From Archangium lansingense (GTDB taxonomy: Bacteria > Myxococcota > Myxococcia > Myxococcales > Myxococcaceae), in assembly GCF_026626635.1 (NCBI RefSeq), contig NZ_JAPNKA010000001.1, positions 12,694,501-12,758,500 of the forward strand: a stretch of 64,000 bases of DNA, written 5' to 3'. The notes beneath the pieces are model-generated. The model was given only the letters and a program-made list of their open reading frames with translations, made no database searches and was not told the origin of the DNA. Both the position numbers and the translations under genes were made by a program. Position 1 is the stretch's first letter, and the number at the start of each line of letters is the position of its first letter. This document shows, piece after piece, positions 63,122 to 64,000 of this stretch.

Positions 63122-64000
63122 GTGGCCCAAGACAGCCTAAGTCTGCGCGTCCAGCGTATTACTCCCGAAGCCGAAGGCATCCTCTCCTACGAGCTCGTTC
63201 CCGCGGAGGGTGGCTCGCTGCCTCCCTTCGAGGCCGGCTCCCACCTGGATGTCCACGTCCCCGGCGGCTTCCTGCGCCAGTATTCACTCTGCAACGACTC
63301 CGCCGAGACGCACCGCTACCTCATCGCCGTGCAGCGCGATGCCAAGGGGCGCGGCGGCTCCCGGGCCATGCACGAGCGGGTGCGCGTGGGCGAGGTGCTC
63401 ACCACCAGCCTCCCCCGCTGCGACTTCCCCCTGCTGTACGCGCGGAGCTACGTGCTCGTGGCCGGTGGCATCGGCATCACCCCGATGCTCTCCATGGCCT
63501 GGCAGCTCGAGCGTCAGGGCGCGAACTGGCACCTGCACTACTGCACTCGCTCGCCCGAGCGCACCGCCTTCCGCGAGCTGCTCGCCTCTCCCGCCTTCGC
63601 CGCTCACGTCACCTTCCACCATGACGGGGGAGACCCGTCCCGCGGGCTCGACGTGCGGGCCCTGCTCGCCACGCGCACCGGTGGCACCCGCCTCTACTGC
63701 TGCGGCCCCGCTCCCCTCATGCGCGCCGTGCGCGAGGCCTCCGTCCACCACCAGTGGCCGAACGAGAAGGTCCACTTCGAGGCCTTCACCGCCGAGGCCA
63801 CCGGCGCCATCAGCAACCGGGCCGACACCGAGTTCAACGTGGTCATCCGCAGCACCGGCGCCACCTACCCCGTGCCTCCCGGGCAGACGGTGCTCAACGT
63901 ACTGCGCAAGAATGGCCTGCGCGTCCAGAGCGACTGCGAAGCCGGCACCTGCGGCACCTGCCTCACCCGCGTCCTCGACGGCGACCCGGATCACCGCGAT
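63122..64000 (+). CDS. PDR/VanB-family oxidoreductase (partial)
   Basis: Incomplete at the window end; 293 residues are visible. Flavin-binding RQYSLCND near residue 58, NAD(P)-binding GGIGITPMLSMA near 115, CCGPAPLM near 195, then a C-terminal plant-type ferredoxin domain with CEAGTCGTC near 280; the fourth Cys ligand should come just beyond the window. This is the reductase of two-component oxygenases or demethylases. Start GTG at 63122 with GGGGGGA upstream. The partner oxygenase may lie outside the window. Confidence 0.87.
   Translation, partial: MAQDSLSLRVQRITPEAEGILSYELVPAEGGSLPPFEAGSHLDVHVPGGFLRQYSLCNDSAETHRYLIAVQRDAKGRGGSRAMHERVRVGEVLTTSLPRCDFPLLYARSYVLVAGGIGITPMLSMAWQLERQGANWHLHYCTRSPERTAFRELLASPAFAAHVTFHHDGGDPSRGLDVRALLATRTGGTRLYCCGPAPLMRAVREASVHHQWPNEKVHFEAFTAEATGAISNRADTEFNVVIRSTGATYPVPPGQTVLNVLRKNGLRVQSDCEAGTCGTCLTRVLDGDPDHRD

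Overview
The window looks like chromosomal DNA of a myxobacterium, most likely of the Archangium/Cystobacter/Myxococcus group. The support is very high GC with strong GC3 bias, two proteins carrying MYXO-CTERM-type segments (Gly-Cys, one hydrophobic helix, Arg cluster), a Ser/Thr kinase fused to a long TPR array, many small Cys-rich lipoproteins, an ELWxxDGT remnant, and dispersed REP-like palindromes. Genus and species cannot be fixed by reading alone. I see no rRNA gene, complete tRNA gene, CRISPR array or prophage.

0-24 kb is mostly housekeeping and signalling. It holds a zinc-ribbon thioredoxin, nicotinate phosphoribosyltransferase (pncB), a PRTase, an asparaginase/SDR operon, a 1431-residue outer-membrane protein that joins a MYXO-CTERM surface protein to an OmpA-type barrel, a kinase-TPR protein, a sigma54 activator, a divergent FAD monooxygenase/MarR pair, an overlapping USP-USP-P-type ATPase operon, and an ELWxxDGT pseudogene.

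23.6-31.1 kb, after an orphan histidine kinase, holds a minus-strand cluster that reads as one regulon. It contains a vWA protein, a nicotinamidase-like hydrolase, a zinc-ribbon Ser/Thr kinase, a PP2C phosphatase and a Nudix regulator of the NrtR type. The vWA/kinase/PP2C set matches the TerY-P (YegL/YegI/YegK) triad. Three promoters share a 15-bp operator, GTGTTnnnnGGACAC, in four copies. This links the triad to NAD/nicotinamide metabolism.

31-42 kb carries an AraC regulator, a methyltransferase, a lipid kinase, a PEGA/TPR protein, a histidine kinase broken by one frameshift, an M64 metallopeptidase, a DUF2267 protein and a SIMPL protein.

42.7-58.2 kb is the accessory part. Eleven copies of three short palindromic repeat families (A core 52 bp, B 65 bp, C 95 bp), all ending in GGTGTCA...TGACACC, lie between nearly all genes. 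Between them lie a RibD-like reductase, an esterase gene interrupted by an IS5-type element with a 3-bp target duplication, a cupin/CMD gene gutted by two repeats, a 132-bp tandem-repeat Cys-rich lipoprotein, a GST, a three-gene MNIO (DUF692) peptide-modification operon, efp, and two tandem toxin/immunity-like pairs: a PD-(D/E)XK nuclease, and a GHH-type nuclease lipoprotein with a SUKH immunity protein. The repeats may work as terminators, as mobile elements, or as recombination points for cassettes.

58-64 kb has a large duplicated-domain lipoprotein, a divergent S15/CocE hydrolase with a MYXO-CTERM tail, a membrane protein, and a PDR/VanB-type oxidoreductase cut off by the window end.
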